Shown: one piece after another, positions 26,258-35,056 of the stretch
Layout of the letters: every line of letters starts with the position of its first letter
Position numbering within the stretch: the first letter of the stretch is position 1
The notes under the pieces: model-generated
Told to the model about the DNA's origin: nothing
The model's input: the letters and a program-made list of their open reading frames with translations, nothing else
Databases searched by the model: none
DNA from: Candidatus Ligilactobacillus avistercoris
GTDB taxonomy: Bacteria; Bacillota; Bacilli; Lactobacillales; Lactobacillaceae
Direction: 5' to 3'
Assembly: GCA_019119415.1 (NCBI GenBank)
Contig: DWXB01000007.1
Coordinates: 62,001 to 126,000 of the forward strand
Length of the DNA stretch: 64,000 nt
Made by a program: the position numbers and the translations under genes

Positions 26258-27520
26258 ATGCACGAATATCACGATTTACTAACTTACAGCCGGATGAATC
26301 CCGGAAAAAATCCCCAAGACGAGTATCACCGGCGCTTTACAAGTCCCGGGGCATACCGAACAGGAATGATGATTCACCCCACTAACAAGGACGGCCTCCC
26401 GACGACTGATGAATACGAATTATTTTTTGTTCCAGAGCATTATTTACTTCAATTAATGGAACAGGTACGCCACTTAAGCAGCCAAATCACCGCCCTTGTT
26501 CGGCGGTTGCCCAAGATAGCGGCACGGACGTTTGTCCTGGCAATGTTAATGGATGAAATTAAGGCGACCAACGCCATCGAAGGGGTTCACTCTACCCGCG
26601 CTGAAATCCAAAACGCATGGAACCACCGCAACGATTCCGACCAGCCAAATCCAGTCCGGCTAGTCGGGTTCGTTAAGATGTACAACGAACTACTTCAAAC
26701 CAGAATTCCCATGATTACCAAACTAGCGGACATTCGCACTGCCTATGACCGACTGCTCCAGGGTGAAATCGCTCCGGATAGCCTACCTCAGGGACAACTA
26801 TTCCGGTCGCAGGCCGTCCGCATTGGAAACGCCCAGACAACTAAGCACATTCCACCTACAAGTGAAAAACGGATTATTAACTGTTTGGAAAACTGGCTCC
26901 AGTTCGAACAACAAGAGAACGTTCCCGCACTTTTTCAGGCGGCGGCAGCCCACTTCTATTTTGAATACGTCCATCCGTTTGCGGACGGAAACGGGCGTTT
27001 GGGGCGTCACCTCTTTTGCCGTCAAATCGCTCGTGAGTACGATCCGTTTACGGCGATTAGTTTTTCACACGAAATTAGCCTTGACGATCGGCAGTACTAC
27101 CGTGCCTTTGATAAGGTGGAACACCGCCGGAATTACGGTGAGCTGACCTTCTTCATTCAAACTACCCTTCGTTATTTGGCTCACGGCCAACAGCGAACGG
27201 TCGCGAAGTTAATGGCAGTCCAGGAGCAACTCGCCCACGCTAAGCAGGTAATCCACCACCAGCAACTATCGCCGTTAGCCCAGGAATTACTGTTTGCGTA
27301 CGTCCAGGTCTACTTCTTTACCAACCTCACTGATTGGGGGATTGATGACCGTGAAATCATTGCTGCAAAGGAATTCGGAAAGTCTAGGGAAGACCGCAAA
27401 CGAGTGATTAGAGAACTCACGCAGAACGGGTGGACAACCGTGATTAAAAAACGGCCCAAAAAGCGGTGCCTCTCACGGCAAGGAAAGAAACAACTCAATC
27501 TCCAAGCAATCTTTCAGTAA
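26258..27520 (+). CDS. Fic-family protein adenylyltransferase, class II (N-terminal inhibitory helix)
   Basis: 420 residues. The catalytic motif HPFADGNGRLGRH starts at His239 and is intact (consensus HPFx[D/E]GNGRxxR). Upstream, TNAIEG (Thr104-Gly109) matches the inhibitory motif (S/T)xxxE(G/N), where Glu108 would block ATP in the resting state; this marks class II. A C-terminal region of ~130 residues ends in a winged-helix-like segment (EFGKSREDRKRVIRELTQN). Such proteins AMPylate target proteins; the target is unknown. Start ATG behind AAAGGGAGGG. Stand-alone gene with its own promoter and no antitoxin neighbour, as expected for self-inhibited Fic proteins. Confidence 0.88.
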   Translation: MHEYHDLLTYSRMNPGKNPQDEYHRRFTSPGAYRTGMMIHPTNKDGLPTTDEYELFFVPEHYLLQLMEQVRHLSSQITALVRRLPKIAARTFVLAMLMDEIKATNAIEGVHSTRAEIQNAWNHRNDSDQPNPVRLVGFVKMYNELLQTRIPMITKLADIRTAYDRLLQGEIAPDSLPQGQLFRSQAVRIGNAQTTKHIPPTSEKRIINCLENWLQFEQQENVPALFQAAAAHFYFEYVHPFADGNGRLGRHLFCRQIAREYDPFTAISFSHEISLDDRQYYRAFDKVEHRRNYGELTFFIQTTLRYLAHGQQRTVAKLMAVQEQLAHAKQVIHHQQLSPLAQELLFAYVQVYFFTNLTDWGIDDREIIAAKEFGKSREDRKRVIRELTQNGWTTVIKKRPKKRCLSRQGKKQLNLQAIFQ

Positions 27521-27536
27521 TTGAAGAATACACCAC

Positions 27537-27567
27537 AAAAAACCGCTGGCATCCCTGCCAGCGGTTT
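27537..27567. terminator. Terminator between fic and pgmB
   Basis: Perfect stem AAACCGCTGGCA / TGCCAGCGGTTT. The T run is good on the minus strand (pgmB, TTTTTTG) and poor on the plus strand. Confidence 0.85.
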
Positions 27568-27597
27568 CGTCGAAATGATTATTAGTTATGGAACCTT

Positions 27598-28269
27598 TTA
27601 CTTGTGGGCCTGTTCGTAAGTCTCCTCAAATAGGTCGTAGCTGAAGTCGGCCGTCGTTGGGACAACCTTGTCCGCCTTAGCAAGCTCGTGAGCATCGCCA
27701 ACGGCCACGGCCACCATGCCGGCGTCCTTAATGGACTGTACCCCAGCAACGGCGTCCTCGACCCCGACACATTCGCTCGGGTCAAGGTTAATGGCAGCTG
27801 CCCCCGCCAAGAAAATGTCCGGGGCTGGTTTGCCGTGCGCAACCTTAGCCGGGTCAGCAATCGCGTCAAACGCGTCCATCAACCCCAGTTTCTCCAGAAT
27901 TGCCGGGGCGTTTTTAGAAGCTGACGCGAGGGCCATCAGCACGTGGTGCTCCTTCAGCTGAGCGATTAAGTCGTTGATTCCCGGAAGGATGTCATCCCGC
28001 GTCAGCTTCTCAATCGCTTTCAGGTAGTAGCCGTTCTTCTCAGCGGCCATCGCCTGCACCTGTTCGTCCGTGTAGTCGTCCTTCACCCCACCGAATTCCA
28101 GAATCCGGTTCAGGGAATCAATCCGACTAACCCCCTTCAGTTCCGTTTCAAATGAAGCCGGAAGCTCCAGGTTCAACTTTTCCTTTGCCAGCTGGCTCCA
28201 CGCTGCAAAGTGGAACTTTGCTGTATCCGTAATGACCCCGTCCAGGTCAAACACGCATCCCTTCATCAT
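27598..28269 (-). CDS. pgmB: Beta-phosphoglucomutase
   Basis: 223 residues. HAD fold with motif I FDLDGVITDTAKFHFAAW, the family-specific cap with LKGVSRIDSLNRIL, motif II ALASASKNAP and motif IV GVEDAVAGVQSIKDAGM. It converts beta-glucose-1-phosphate, the product of maltose phosphorylase, to glucose-6-phosphate. I place the start at the ATGATG pair (28264-28269), since AAGGGA directly abuts the ATG three codons upstream. Last gene of the maltose operon, 24 bp after malP. Confidence 0.96.
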   Translation of the reverse strand: MMKGCVFDLDGVITDTAKFHFAAWSQLAKEKLNLELPASFETELKGVSRIDSLNRILEFGGVKDDYTDEQVQAMAAEKNGYYLKAIEKLTRDDILPGINDLIAQLKEHHVLMALASASKNAPAILEKLGLMDAFDAIADPAKVAHGKPAPDIFLAGAAAINLDPSECVGVEDAVAGVQSIKDAGMVAVAVGDAHELAKADKVVPTTADFSYDLFEETYEQAHK

Positions 28270-28293
28270 TGCTGTCATTCCCTTCGTTTCTAC

Positions 28294-30567
28294 CTACTTG
28301 CTTAACTTAACGTCCTTACCGTCAACCTTAATTGTCAGGTCGTCACCGGACAGTAGCTCAATCTTCGTTCCCGTCTTATCAACGGCAACGTTTAACAGCC
28401 GCCCCCGGAAGTTCAGCCGGAAGTGGTAGCCGTTCCATGCTTCCGGAACAAACGGCTTGAACTGCAGCTGACCGTCAACAACCCGCATGCCAGCGAATCC
28501 TTGTACGATGGCCAGCCAACCACCAGACATAGCCGTGATGTGCAACCCGTCAACCGTATCGTTGTTGTAGTTGTCCAGGTCCAGCCGGGCCGTCCGTTCG
28601 TACAACTCAACGGACTTCTCCTGGTACCGCAGATCAGCCGCCATGATTGCGTAGATTGATGCGGACAGGCTGGATTCGTGGACCGTCAGCGGTTCGTAGA
28701 AGTCAAAGTTCCGCTTCTTTTGTTCTTCAGTAAACTCGTCCATGAAGTACCACATTGCCTGAAGAACATCAGCCTGCTTGATGTACGGTGACCGTAAGAT
28801 GTGGTCCCATGACCAGTGCTGGTTGATTGGTAATTCATCAGCCGGAATCTCGTTAATTGGGTTGTTGTGGTCGTCCAGCGTAATTTCCTTGTCAAGGAAG
28901 CCATCGTGCTGAACAAAGATGCCGAGTTCCTTGTCTTCTGGCAGGTACATCTTGTCGACGATATCCTGCCACTTAGCCTTTTCGTCCGCTGAAACGTTCA
29001 GCTTAGCGGCCTGGTCGGCAGAAACCTTGTCAAGGATTTCCAGCGTGTACTTTAATTCCCACTGGGCCATGAAGTTGGTGTACCAGTTGTTGTCGACGTT
29101 GTTTTCGTATTCGTCGGCCCCGGTAACCCCGTGAATCATGTACTGGCCATTCCGCTTGGAGAAGTGGACCCGGTCAGCCCAGAAACGGGCAATTTCAACA
29201 AGAACCTTGCTTCCTTCGTTCAGGACGTAGCTCTCGTCACCGGTCATCTTCGTGTAGTTGTAGATAGCGTAGGCAATGTCGCTGTTCCGGTGGATTTCTT
29301 CAAACGTGATTTCCCACTCGTTGTGGCACTCGATCCCGTTAAACGTCACCATCGGGTAAAGCGCACCCTTTAAGCCCTGTTCCTGGGCGTTGTGGTATGC
29401 CCCGTCAAGCTGGTTGTACCGGTACATTAACAGGTTCCGCGGTACTTCCTTCTTGGATGTTCCCAGGTAAACTGGGAGACAGAAGGCTTCGGTGTCCCAG
29501 TAGGTAGCGCCACCGTATTTCTCGCCGGTGAAGCCCTTTGGTCCGATGTTTAACCGCGCATCGTTCCCGTAGTAGGTTGAGAACAGCTGGAAGAGGTTAA
29601 ACCGAATCCCCTGCTGGGCCGCATCGTCGCCGTCAATCGTAATATCGGACTTCTCCCACCGAGCAGCCCACTCGTCCTCCTGGGCCTTTACCAGGTCAGC
29701 GTATGAGCTTTCCTGTGCCTTACTTAACAGTTTGTCAGCGGCAGCATCGAGGGCTTCGCGCGTGTCGTAGTCCCGGGACGTTACCACAACAACCCGCTTT
29801 TCAAACGTTGCCGGACTGTTCGGCGTTAACGTGCCGCTAAAGCGGTTGGCCACGTGCTTGTCCGTTTCTTCGGCCTGGGCAGGCTGAAGGTCCGTTACGT
29901 GCGCCATTGCCATTTCAGTGGTGAACTGCGGTGTACCGAAGTTATTTGGCGCCGTTTCCCCAACCAGTTTGCCGTGATCAGAAGCAGCCTGCTTGTCCAA
30001 TACCGTCCAGAACTGCTCACCGTAGTTGGAATCTTCGTTGTAAACGTCGGCGTTGATAAAGGACGTTACCTCAACCTGAACGTCGTCATCACTGAGGTTG
30101 GTGAACGTCAGCTTGTTAGCGTACAGTTCCTTGAAGGCGACACTGACAAACCGTTCGGACTCAACCTTGATCCGGTGACCGTTCTTTTCAACGACAAATG
30201 ACCGGTCAAGCACCCCACGCTTCATGTCAAGGCACAGTTCAAAATCACTAAACTTATCCTTGGCAAGGTCAATGGACTCGCCGTCAATCTTGATGTCAAC
30301 ACTGACAAAGTCGATGGCGTTCGGCACCTTCCCGAAGTACTTCGGGTAACCGTTTTTCCACCAACCAACCCGCGTCTTGTCCGGGTACCATACCCCACCG
30401 AGGTAGATCCCCTGGTGAGTATCGCCGGAGTACTGTTCTTCAAACATGCCCCGCATTCCCATGTACTCGTTCCCGATACTGGTCATGCTTTCCTGGAGCC
30501 GCTTGTCTTCTGGATTAAATTCGTGGGTAACAACCTTCCACGGATCAATTTCAAAAATTCGTTTCAT
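28294..30567 (-). CDS. malP: Maltose phosphorylase, glycoside hydrolase family 65
   Basis: 757 residues, normal length. GH65 features: an N-terminal beta-sandwich (MRGMFEEQYSGDTHQGIYLGG region), an (alpha/alpha)6 barrel with GATYWDTEAFCLP, and the catalytic acid Glu in HGVTGADEYENNVDNNWYTN, followed by the C-terminal GMRVVDGQLQF domain. It phosphorolyses maltose to glucose and beta-glucose-1-phosphate, saving one ATP; typical of heterofermentative lactobacilli. Start behind GGAGGGACGAATCAC, 27 bp after the GH13 gene. Confidence 0.96.
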   Translation of the reverse strand: MKRIFEIDPWKVVTHEFNPEDKRLQESMTSIGNEYMGMRGMFEEQYSGDTHQGIYLGGVWYPDKTRVGWWKNGYPKYFGKVPNAIDFVSVDIKIDGESIDLAKDKFSDFELCLDMKRGVLDRSFVVEKNGHRIKVESERFVSVAFKELYANKLTFTNLSDDDVQVEVTSFINADVYNEDSNYGEQFWTVLDKQAASDHGKLVGETAPNNFGTPQFTTEMAMAHVTDLQPAQAEETDKHVANRFSGTLTPNSPATFEKRVVVVTSRDYDTREALDAAADKLLSKAQESSYADLVKAQEDEWAARWEKSDITIDGDDAAQQGIRFNLFQLFSTYYGNDARLNIGPKGFTGEKYGGATYWDTEAFCLPVYLGTSKKEVPRNLLMYRYNQLDGAYHNAQEQGLKGALYPMVTFNGIECHNEWEITFEEIHRNSDIAYAIYNYTKMTGDESYVLNEGSKVLVEIARFWADRVHFSKRNGQYMIHGVTGADEYENNVDNNWYTNFMAQWELKYTLEILDKVSADQAAKLNVSADEKAKWQDIVDKMYLPEDKELGIFVQHDGFLDKEITLDDHNNPINEIPADELPINQHWSWDHILRSPYIKQADVLQAMWYFMDEFTEEQKKRNFDFYEPLTVHESSLSASIYAIMAADLRYQEKSVELYERTARLDLDNYNNDTVDGLHITAMSGGWLAIVQGFAGMRVVDGQLQFKPFVPEAWNGYHFRLNFRGRLLNVAVDKTGTKIELLSGDDLTIKVDGKDVKLSK

Positions 30568-30594
30568 GTGATTCGTCCCTCCGTTTACAAGTAA

Positions 30595-32340
30595 TTAATT
30601 CGTTGCGATTACGAAGCCGTCGCGGGTTAATTGCCCGTTCTCATAATTCTGTGCTAACAACACGTCACCCTGTGAGTTAATGGTAGCCGCCTGATCACCG
30701 GTGTTAACCGTAATCCGAACCGCCCCATAATCAAGCGTAATGACGTTGTCAGCATCAACCGCCCACTTCATCCGACCAACCGTTAGCTTATTAGCTACCT
30801 GTTGCCGCACCCGGACAAGTCGTTGCATAAATCCGTACATCGTCTGGTCCTGTAATTCTGGATCCCAGACCATCGGTTTCCGGTCATCCGGGTCGTTCTC
30901 ACCCGTCATCCCGTACTCCGTTCCGTAGTAAATGCTTGGCGTCCCCGGCTGCATGAACGTAAATGCGAGGATTTGCCGCGTCAGGTCCATATTATCGTGG
31001 GCTAACGTCTTAATCCGCGCAGTATCGTGCGAATCCAACACGTTAAACATCATCGAATTAGCCTGATCAGAGTAATGCATCAATATCGCATTCAGTTCCG
31101 CAATCATCTGCGGGGCATCAATTTCGTGCGTTAAGAAGTGCCGTTTAATATCATCAGTATAAGCGTAGTTCATCACGCCGGTAAACTGATCACCCTGTAA
31201 CCACGGTTCCGCCGTATGCCAAATCTCACCGAGAATGTAGAAATCCGGCTTAAGGGCCGTTGTTGCATCGTGGAATCGCCGCCAGAAATGGTGATCAATT
31301 TCATTAGCAACGTCTAACCGCCATGCATCAATATCAAATTCCTTAATCCAGTACGTTGCGATTGACAGAAGGTAATCCTGAACTTCCGGATTAGCCGTAT
31401 TTAACTTTGGCATGTGCGGGGTGTAGCTGAACGTCTCATAGTTTGCATCATCCGTAAACTCGAAGTTATCAGTTGGCGTATAATGCACCGGGAACTCATG
31501 GATATGGAACCAATCAGCATACTTTGAGCCGGCCCCGTTTTTGATAACATCCTGCCACTGCGGCGATTGATCACCAATATGATTAAACACCGCATCAAGC
31601 ATCACGCGAATTCCCCGTTTATGCGCTTCCTGAACCAAGCGCTTAAACAGCTTTTTGTCCCCAAAATGAGGGTCAATTTCAAAGTAATCCTCGGTATCAT
31701 ACTTATGATTCGATGGCGCCTTAAAAATCGGGTTAAAGTAGATCCCGTTAACCCCCAAATCAACTAAGTGGTCAAGGTGATCTAACACTCCCTGAAGGTC
31801 ACCACCGTAAAAGTCCTGTCTTCCAGGATGAACCGTTGAGTCCCATTCCTTCGTTCCGGCCGGGTTTAGTTCTGGGTTACCGTTAGCAAACCGCTCCGGA
31901 AAAATCTGGTACCAAACAGTTTCATTAACCCACTGAGGGGCATGAAACGCATCAATCTGATGAAAGTACGGTAGCCGGAAATACATATTTTCATTAGTTA
32001 ATTCCGCTTCCGTCGGTTTCTTTTTGATTCCTTGGTCAACGTATAATACTTCGTCACCATCGAACCCGGTTACATAAAAACCGTATGCTAACCGGTGCTT
32101 CGGTTCGGTAATCGTCACCATCCAGTAGTCATACACATCCGTTTGAAGACGCCGTTCCATTGGTACCCGGTGTTCAAACCACCGGGCGTGTTTATTAGGA
32201 ATAGCGTACGGATCGCCGTACACAACTGCGACCTGTGCAACATCATCCCGGGCCGTCCGCAAACGAAGTTGAACCTTATCAGTTCCTACGAGACTAATAT
32301 CTTCGCTCTCCGGGCGATGGCCAATTCCGGCATAATTCAT
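30595..32340 (-). CDS. Neopullulanase / maltogenic amylase-type alpha-glycosidase, GH13
   Basis: 581 residues, no signal peptide, so intracellular. N-terminal ~120 residues form the CBM34-like domain seen in neopullulanases and cyclomaltodextrinases. The barrel has the four GH13 regions: DAVFNHIG, the nucleophile Asp in WRLDVANEID, the acid Glu in YILGEIWH, and NVLDSHDTAR. It cuts imported maltodextrins to maltose and glucose for MalP. Start ATG behind GGAGGG; 22 bp after the transporter gene. Confidence 0.94.
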   Translation of the reverse strand: MNYAGIGHRPESEDISLVGTDKVQLRLRTARDDVAQVAVVYGDPYAIPNKHARWFEHRVPMERRLQTDVYDYWMVTITEPKHRLAYGFYVTGFDGDEVLYVDQGIKKKPTEAELTNENMYFRLPYFHQIDAFHAPQWVNETVWYQIFPERFANGNPELNPAGTKEWDSTVHPGRQDFYGGDLQGVLDHLDHLVDLGVNGIYFNPIFKAPSNHKYDTEDYFEIDPHFGDKKLFKRLVQEAHKRGIRVMLDAVFNHIGDQSPQWQDVIKNGAGSKYADWFHIHEFPVHYTPTDNFEFTDDANYETFSYTPHMPKLNTANPEVQDYLLSIATYWIKEFDIDAWRLDVANEIDHHFWRRFHDATTALKPDFYILGEIWHTAEPWLQGDQFTGVMNYAYTDDIKRHFLTHEIDAPQMIAELNAILMHYSDQANSMMFNVLDSHDTARIKTLAHDNMDLTRQILAFTFMQPGTPSIYYGTEYGMTGENDPDDRKPMVWDPELQDQTMYGFMQRLVRVRQQVANKLTVGRMKWAVDADNVITLDYGAVRITVNTGDQAATINSQGDVLLAQNYENGQLTRDGFVIATN

Positions 32341-32362
32341 ATCCAGAACCCTCCGTTAATCC

Positions 32363-33769
32363 TTACTGAATAATTTCTTCAGCTTCTTCGTCTGTCTTCT
32401 TTGCAGAAAGCCCCTTTGTTTCCTTAACTACCCAAACAGAGAATGCACCAATGATGAACAGTACCGCACCAAACAGAATCATCATTGAGGCACCGTCACC
32501 GTGGCTCATCTTGCTGAACATCGGGTAAAGGGCAAAACTTGCAACGGAAGCACAAATCTGCGGCAAGCAAATCCAACAGTTAAACATTCCGATGTACGTC
32601 CCATCATGCTGTCCGTCCAGGGCGTTCGTCAGAATTGTGAATGGAATTGAGTTAATCGTTACCCAACCAATTCCGATGAAGATAAATGCAATAATTGAAA
32701 GCAACTTCGTGTGGCAGAAGGCCAACATTAAGAACCCAGCAGCCGCACCAACTAAGCCAAGTGAGTAGAACGGCTTCCGCGTCTTATCGTTCAGGTGTGA
32801 CAGTACGTATCCGTATAAAATAGCAGCAACCGTCTGAACGGCAGATAATACCCCGTACCAGTTACCAGCAGCCTGGAAACCAGCAGATGTTGGGTTAATC
32901 GTGTGCCAAATGTTGGCTGATAATGCACCCGGAGCGTATGTCCACAGGTACTGGAAACTTGCCCAACTGAAGAATTCAACTAATCCTAACGTCCAGAATA
33001 CTTTCGGTGCGTTTGAAAGAATTGAAACCAGTGAAGTTTTCTGCTTTTTCTGAGCTTCAGCATCAATTCCATGGTATTCGTTGTACATCTTCGGGTCGTA
33101 TTCCTTAACCTTAAAGACAGTAAATAAGCTTGAAATCCCAAGAATAATAGCTCCCAGGTAGAATGAGAACCGAACAGAGTCAGGAACGACACCCTTTGCG
33201 GCAACGTTTGCGACCCCTAAGGCTGATAATCCGAACGGGAAAAGGTAAGCAGCAAAACTTCCGATGTTTGACCAGATTGTCTGCCATGCCCATGCCTTAT
33301 CCTTTTGCTTTTCGTTCACCATGTCACCGATAATCATCTTGAACGGCTGCATTGACATGTTAGACATTAAGTCCATGAAAAGAATTGAGATTGCACCGAA
33401 CCACAGTGCTAGCATTGAGCCATAACCGAAACCAAATGAACCTGAATTTGGTAATAAGAACATAACAATAATAGCAACTATTGAACCAACAATCAGGTAT
33501 GGCATCCGCCGGCCAAGCTTCGGAATCCACGTGTGGTCAGAGAACCATCCAACCAACGGCTGAACAACCATCCCAGCCAACGGTGGCAGAATAAAGAAGA
33601 ACCCTAACTTAGTCGGGTCGGCCCCAATCGTCTGGAAAATTCGACTCATCTGCGAACTCTGTAACGAAAACGCCATTGACGTCCCTAAGTTACCAAACGT
33701 CATTAACATCAAAACGCTCATCGCCAAGTTTGGCATTGGTTTGCGTTTCTTTTTCGTTAAATCATCCAT
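32363..33769 (-). CDS. malT: MFS/GPH-like maltose transporter
   Basis: 468 residues, about 12 helices. The protein resembles the SLC45/GPH-like sugar:H+ symporters of lactobacillar maltose operons: FGNLGTSMAFSLQSSQMSRIFQ, GWFSDHTWIPKLGRRMPY (motif A-like loop with the GRRxPY box) and a central loop. Its place directly upstream of the GH13, malP and pgmB genes and next to a LacI regulator argues for maltose or short maltodextrins. Start ATG behind GGAGGAGCGTTTGTT. First gene after the operator-promoter region. Confidence 0.9.
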   Translation of the reverse strand: MDDLTKKKRKPMPNLAMSVLMLMTFGNLGTSMAFSLQSSQMSRIFQTIGADPTKLGFFFILPPLAGMVVQPLVGWFSDHTWIPKLGRRMPYLIVGSIVAIIVMFLLPNSGSFGFGYGSMLALWFGAISILFMDLMSNMSMQPFKMIIGDMVNEKQKDKAWAWQTIWSNIGSFAAYLFPFGLSALGVANVAAKGVVPDSVRFSFYLGAIILGISSLFTVFKVKEYDPKMYNEYHGIDAEAQKKQKTSLVSILSNAPKVFWTLGLVEFFSWASFQYLWTYAPGALSANIWHTINPTSAGFQAAGNWYGVLSAVQTVAAILYGYVLSHLNDKTRKPFYSLGLVGAAAGFLMLAFCHTKLLSIIAFIFIGIGWVTINSIPFTILTNALDGQHDGTYIGMFNCWICLPQICASVASFALYPMFSKMSHGDGASMMILFGAVLFIIGAFSVWVVKETKGLSAKKTDEEAEEIIQ

Positions 33770-33800
33770 AACAAACGCTCCTCCATAAAAAAGTAATTCT

Positions 33801-33842
33801 TGATAACGCTAACATTATATAATGCGTTTTCACTTTTTGCAA
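33801..33842 (-). promoter_or_regulatory. Maltose operon promoter with cre box
   Basis: Minus strand -35 TTGCAA (33837-33842), 17 bp, -10 TATAAT (33814-33819). The plus strand 33801-33814, TGATAACGCTAACA, matches cre at all 14 positions and overlaps the -10 and start site. The -35 lies inside the first LacI-type operator. Confidence 0.88.
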
Positions 33843-33918
33843 CCGGTTGCACACACTTTTTACGCATTATTCTCCCTTTTTCTAACAAACCCTGCTTATA
33901 TAAATTACAACCGGTTGC
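33839..33918 (-). promoter_or_regulatory. Two LacI/MalR-type operators of the maltose operon
   Basis: GCAACCGGTTGC at 33839-33850 (perfect palindrome over the -35) and CAACCGGTTGC at 33908-33918. Their centres are 68 bp apart. The CCGG-centred palindrome is the classic LacI/GalR operator form, and the next gene upstream is a LacI regulator. Confidence 0.85.
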
Positions 33919-33930
33919 GCAAACCACATA

Positions 33931-33968
33931 AAAAACGGGCCACTCAGCATTCCGCCAAATGGCCCGTT
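33931..33968 (-). terminator. Terminator of malR
   Basis: Minus strand stem AACGGGCCA / TGGCCCGTT with a 17-nt loop and TTTTTT. It insulates the regulator from the operon promoter. Confidence 0.85.
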
Positions 33969-33983
33969 CTTCTTTGAATTAAC

Positions 33984-35006
33984 CTATCCGCGCGATGAAT
34001 TCCGTTCCACGATCTTATGTGGAACCACCACCATCGAGCTGTTTAAACCTAACTTCTGCTTTTCCTTTTCCGGACTGTCCATAACCAGAACGGCCGCTTC
34101 GTTGCCGAGGAACCGCGGGAAAATCTCAACCGAGGTCATCGTCGGGTTGGCCGTTTCCGCAAAGACGGAGTTGTTAAACCCAATCATCCCGTATTCCCGG
34201 GTGTCCCGCCGTAGCGACTTCAGCATGTTTTGAACGTGTATCCCGGTGATGTCATCACACACCACAAACGCGTCGACCTGCGGGTTCCGGTTGAGGAAAT
34301 GCGCAAACGTCGTCTGGTCGTACGACCGGTCCGCTCCGTTTGAGAGTTGAACCGCAACCGGCTCGCACCCCGCTGCCCGCATTGCCCGCTGGTAACCAAG
34401 ATAGCGGTCGTTTTGCACAAACTCCTGGAGGTTCGTCGAAACGTAGGCGAGGTGCCGGTACCCCTTCCGCATTAGAAACGCCGTTGCATCACTTCCGGCC
34501 GTAATGTTGTCGTTATTGACGTACATCACGTGGTCGTGACCCTGTGGCGGCGTTCCAATCACGACGTACCGCACGCCCGGTTGCGCACTCACGTAGTCCC
34601 GCACCGGGTCATCCGCCTTGGAGTACGCAAAGATAAACTTTGTGATGCTCCCCTGCTTAATCATGATTTCAATGTTATGAATCAGTTCATCGACGGTTGG
34701 CGCTGTCGCCACGGACACTAAGTACGACCGGGCGCTGCAAAACGCCTCGATCCCCTGAATCACCTGCACGAAGAACGGGTCGTTCCCAACCGAGATTTCA
34801 CGGGGCGGGAAAATCACCCCGACAATATTTGCCTCACGGTTTGCCAGGTTCTGAGCCGCAAAGTTGGGCGAGTAGTCCAGTTCCTTCATCGCCGCCCAAA
34901 TTTTCTCCTTCGTTGCCGCACTGATTAAACTACTGTTATGCAAGGCCCGGGAGGCAGTCGATGGCGACACTCCCGCTAACCGCGCAACATCCTTAATGGT
35001 TGCCAT
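33984..35006 (-). CDS. malR: LacI-family transcriptional regulator of the maltose operon
   Basis: 340 residues from MATIKDVARLAGVSPSTASRA, the LacI HTH and hinge; the ATG is behind GAGGGGACAGCAA. Hinge region SPNFAAQNLAN and a periplasmic-binding-like effector domain (NIVGVIFPPRE ... VVCDDITGI ... MIGFNNSVFAE) follow. It should repress the downstream genes via the two CCGG palindromes and be released by maltose or a maltodextrin. Transcribed in the same direction as the operon but closed by its own terminator. AAACGTTT in its leader could be an autoregulatory half-site. Confidence 0.93.
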   Translation of the reverse strand: MATIKDVARLAGVSPSTASRALHNSSLISAATKEKIWAAMKELDYSPNFAAQNLANREANIVGVIFPPREISVGNDPFFVQVIQGIEAFCSARSYLVSVATAPTVDELIHNIEIMIKQGSITKFIFAYSKADDPVRDYVSAQPGVRYVVIGTPPQGHDHVMYVNNDNITAGSDATAFLMRKGYRHLAYVSTNLQEFVQNDRYLGYQRAMRAAGCEPVAVQLSNGADRSYDQTTFAHFLNRNPQVDAFVVCDDITGIHVQNMLKSLRRDTREYGMIGFNNSVFAETANPTMTSVEIFPRFLGNEAAVLVMDSPEKEKQKLGLNSSMVVVPHKIVERNSSRG

Positions 35007-35056
35007 TTGCTGTCCCCTCAACTAAACGTTTTGTCCTATTCTAGCATACTAGCAGG

